Part shown: in pieces, positions 62,574 through 64,000 of the stretch
Layout of the letters: each line of letters starts with the position of its first letter
Position numbering within the stretch: position 1 is the stretch's first letter
NCBI RefSeq assembly: GCF_963676815.1
Contig: NZ_OY781365.1
Coordinates: forward strand, 868,001-932,000
Direction of reading: 5' to 3'
Source of the DNA: an uncultured Draconibacterium sp.
GTDB lineage: Bacteria > Bacteroidota > Bacteroidia > Bacteroidales > Prolixibacteraceae
DNA: 64,000 nucleotides
Notes under the pieces: model-generated
Told to the model about the DNA's origin: nothing
Databases searched by the model: none
Seen by the model: only the letters and a program-made list of their open reading frames with translations
Made by a program: the position numbers and the translations under genes

Positions 62574-63770
62574 TTATTCAACCAGCGCCAACGATTGTTT
62601 GGCAATCTCAAGCTCTTCGTTGGTTGGAATAATAAGTACTTTTGTTTTTGCTCCGTCCACATTTATTTCATGAACGTCGTCTTTCCTGTTTTTATCCTTT
62701 TCCGCATCCCAGGTAATGCCCAGGTAATCCATATCTTCGCAAACCATCTGGCGAATTGATGTATCGTTTTCGCCAATTCCGGCGGTAAATACAATGGCAT
62801 CAACACCGTTCATTGCAGCAGCATAACTACCAACAAACTGTTTAACTCGGTAAGCATACATTTCAAGGGCAAGAATAGCCGCCGGATCACCTTCGCGCTG
62901 GCATTTCTCCACATCGCGCATATCGGTTAAACCGGTTAATCCTTTCATTCCACTCTCCTTGTTCAGCAAGTCAGAAATTTCCTGAACAGAATAACCTTTC
63001 TGTTGTGCCAGGTAAAAAATAATTGCCGGATCGATATCTCCCGAGCGAGTTCCCATGATAAGTCCGCAAAGTGGTCCCATTCCCATGGTTGTATCAACAC
63101 AAACACCACCATTTACTGCAGCCATCGACGCTCCGTTACCCAAGTGAATAGTAACAATTTTGGCATCAGGATTTCCTAAATACTCAATTGCTTTTTCAGA
63201 AATAAATTTGTGTGAAGTTCCGTGAAATCCATATTTACGAATTCGCATTTCACTATAAAACTTTTCGGGCAATGCATAGCGGAATGCTTTCTCCGGAATA
63301 CTTTGGTGAAAAGCAGTATCGAAAACACCAACCTGTTTTGCGTTCGGAAATACTTTTTCGGCTACTTCAACACCAATCAGGTTTGCCGGATTGTGCAAAG
63401 GTGCCAATGGAAATAATTCTTCCACTTTTGCTTTTACCTCATCAGTAATCTCAACTGTTTCAGTAAAAGTTTCGCCACCGTGCACCAAACGATGACCAAC
63501 GGCTTTAATTTCAGACGGATCGCTGATTACACCAACCTTCTCGTCCATAAGCAGCTCGGCAACCCGTTTCAAACCTACACCATGATCAGGAATCGGAAAC
63601 TCTTCAACTGTCTTCTCTTCCGTACCGTTGGTAAATGTTTTGTGCTTAATCACCCCCATCTCAAGGCCAATGCGTTCAACAATTCCACTCGATAAAGGCA
63701 ACTCGGTATTCATATCAATCAGCTGATATTTAATTGACGAGCTACCTGCATTAATTACTAAAATATTCAT
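62574..63770 (-). CDS. ackA: Acetate kinase
   Basis: A 398-residue enzyme that interconverts acetyl phosphate + ADP and acetate + ATP. The start MNILVINAGSSSIKYQLID at ATG 63770 is the family N terminus; upstream in-frame starts would add unrelated residues. Signature stretches RRYGFHGTSHKFISEKA-like (here IRKYGFHGTSHKF), HLGNGASMAAVNGG, DTTMGMGPLCGLIMGTRSGDIDP and FTAGIGEND are present. It follows pta by 94 bp in the same direction, forming the usual Pta-AckA acetate-overflow pair. Confidence 0.97.
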   Translation of the reverse strand: MNILVINAGSSSIKYQLIDMNTELPLSSGIVERIGLEMGVIKHKTFTNGTEEKTVEEFPIPDHGVGLKRVAELLMDEKVGVISDPSEIKAVGHRLVHGGETFTETVEITDEVKAKVEELFPLAPLHNPANLIGVEVAEKVFPNAKQVGVFDTAFHQSIPEKAFRYALPEKFYSEMRIRKYGFHGTSHKFISEKAIEYLGNPDAKIVTIHLGNGASMAAVNGGVCVDTTMGMGPLCGLIMGTRSGDIDPAIIFYLAQQKGYSVQEISDLLNKESGMKGLTGLTDMRDVEKCQREGDPAAILALEMYAYRVKQFVGSYAAAMNGVDAIVFTAGIGENDTSIRQMVCEDMDYLGITWDAEKDKNRKDDVHEINVDGAKTKVLIIPTNEELEIAKQSLALVE

Positions 63771-63864
63771 TTTAAAATATATCGTTAAAAGTTTTGGTAA
63801 CAGACAAACTGCCGGCATTTACAAAATGCAGTATGCTGTTATCGTAAAATTATGATTTTACGTT

Positions 63865-64000
63865 TTAAAACCCTTCCTGAGCCTGTATGGCAGTAATTAC
63901 AACGGTATTAAAGATATCGTCGACAGTACAACCACGGCTAAGGTCGTTAACCGGTTTGTTTAAGCCTTGCAGCATTGGTCCAATTGCCAGTGCTCCGGTT
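63865..64000 (-). CDS. pta: Phosphate acetyltransferase, C-terminal end (cut by window edge)
   Basis: The last 44 codons of a gene entering from the right edge: TGALAIGPMLQGLNKPVNDL, then SRGCTVDDIFNTVVITAIQAQ and EGF before the TAA at 63867-63865. This is the conserved C terminus of Pta, which makes acetyl phosphate from acetyl-CoA. Position directly upstream of ackA agrees. Confidence 0.93.
   Translation of the reverse strand, partial: TGALAIGPMLQGLNKPVNDLSRGCTVDDIFNTVVITAIQAQEGF

Overview
The window looks like chromosomal DNA from a free-living or sediment-type member of the Bacteroidota, most likely Bacteroidales/Marinilabiliales (Prolixibacteraceae-like). The signs are proteins with type IX secretion C-terminal sorting domains (23442-31862 and 34509-35801), families almost confined to this phylum (DUF4290, DUF6261, TPR-transmembrane-AraC regulators, giant PAS/hybrid histidine kinases), many promoters with the Bacteroidota -7 box TAnnTTTG, and weak or absent Shine-Dalgarno sequences. 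The genus is inference.

Layout. 1-965: start of a C39-peptidase ABC exporter (minus, cut by the window edge). 1150-2219: two tandem paralogous secreted proteins. 2292-4922: a small membrane protein and an OmpR-type response regulator/histidine kinase pair, separated by a MITE-like inverted repeat. 5086-11859: a tight haem operon (hemA, a hemC-hemD fusion, hemB, hemL, hemE, small membrane protein) that makes uroporphyrinogen III and coproporphyrinogen III from glutamyl-tRNA. 12434-18366 (minus): a sirohaem/sulfite-reduction operon (DUF2061, precorrin-2 dehydrogenase, cysJ, cysI, an SDR protein, cobA). It is preceded by what looks like a complete transcription attenuator: a 29-codon Cys/Met-rich leader peptide, an antiterminator pairing and an intrinsic terminator (18408-18609). 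Uroporphyrinogen III from the haem operon is the substrate of CobA, so the two neighbouring operons are metabolically linked.

18986-23178: an EF-G paralogue lacking canonical GTPase residues and a TPR/AraC membrane regulator. 23442-31862: a 2,806-residue modular T9SS protein containing a nearly perfect 873-bp tandem duplication. 31961-32412: an eleven-unit degenerate 41-bp tandem array. 32557-35801: envelope proteins, including a T9SS type B protein. 36113-45457: housekeeping genes (UvrD/PcrA helicase, DUF4290, murA with Asp in place of the catalytic Cys, a TlpA-like thioredoxin, grpE-dnaJ, a Crp/Fnr regulator, serA). 45658-47673: transketolase.

47825-62516: a signalling cluster of three large PAS/GAF hybrid histidine kinases and a small STAS/SpoIIAA-like protein. 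The middle kinase is broken by a precisely definable IS3-family element (52819-54143, 4-bp target duplication). Between kinases two and three lie a DUF6261 gene, a second, unrelated tandem array with the same period (about 42 bp, 57134-57467) and a strong hairpin-T7 element that may end a minus-strand small RNA. The window closes with ackA and the 3' end of pta (minus).

The most novel-looking element is the Cys-rich leader peptide attenuator of the sulfite-reduction operon. The two intergenic arrays sharing a four-helical-turn period are the least explained structure. No tRNA, rRNA or CRISPR array was recognised.
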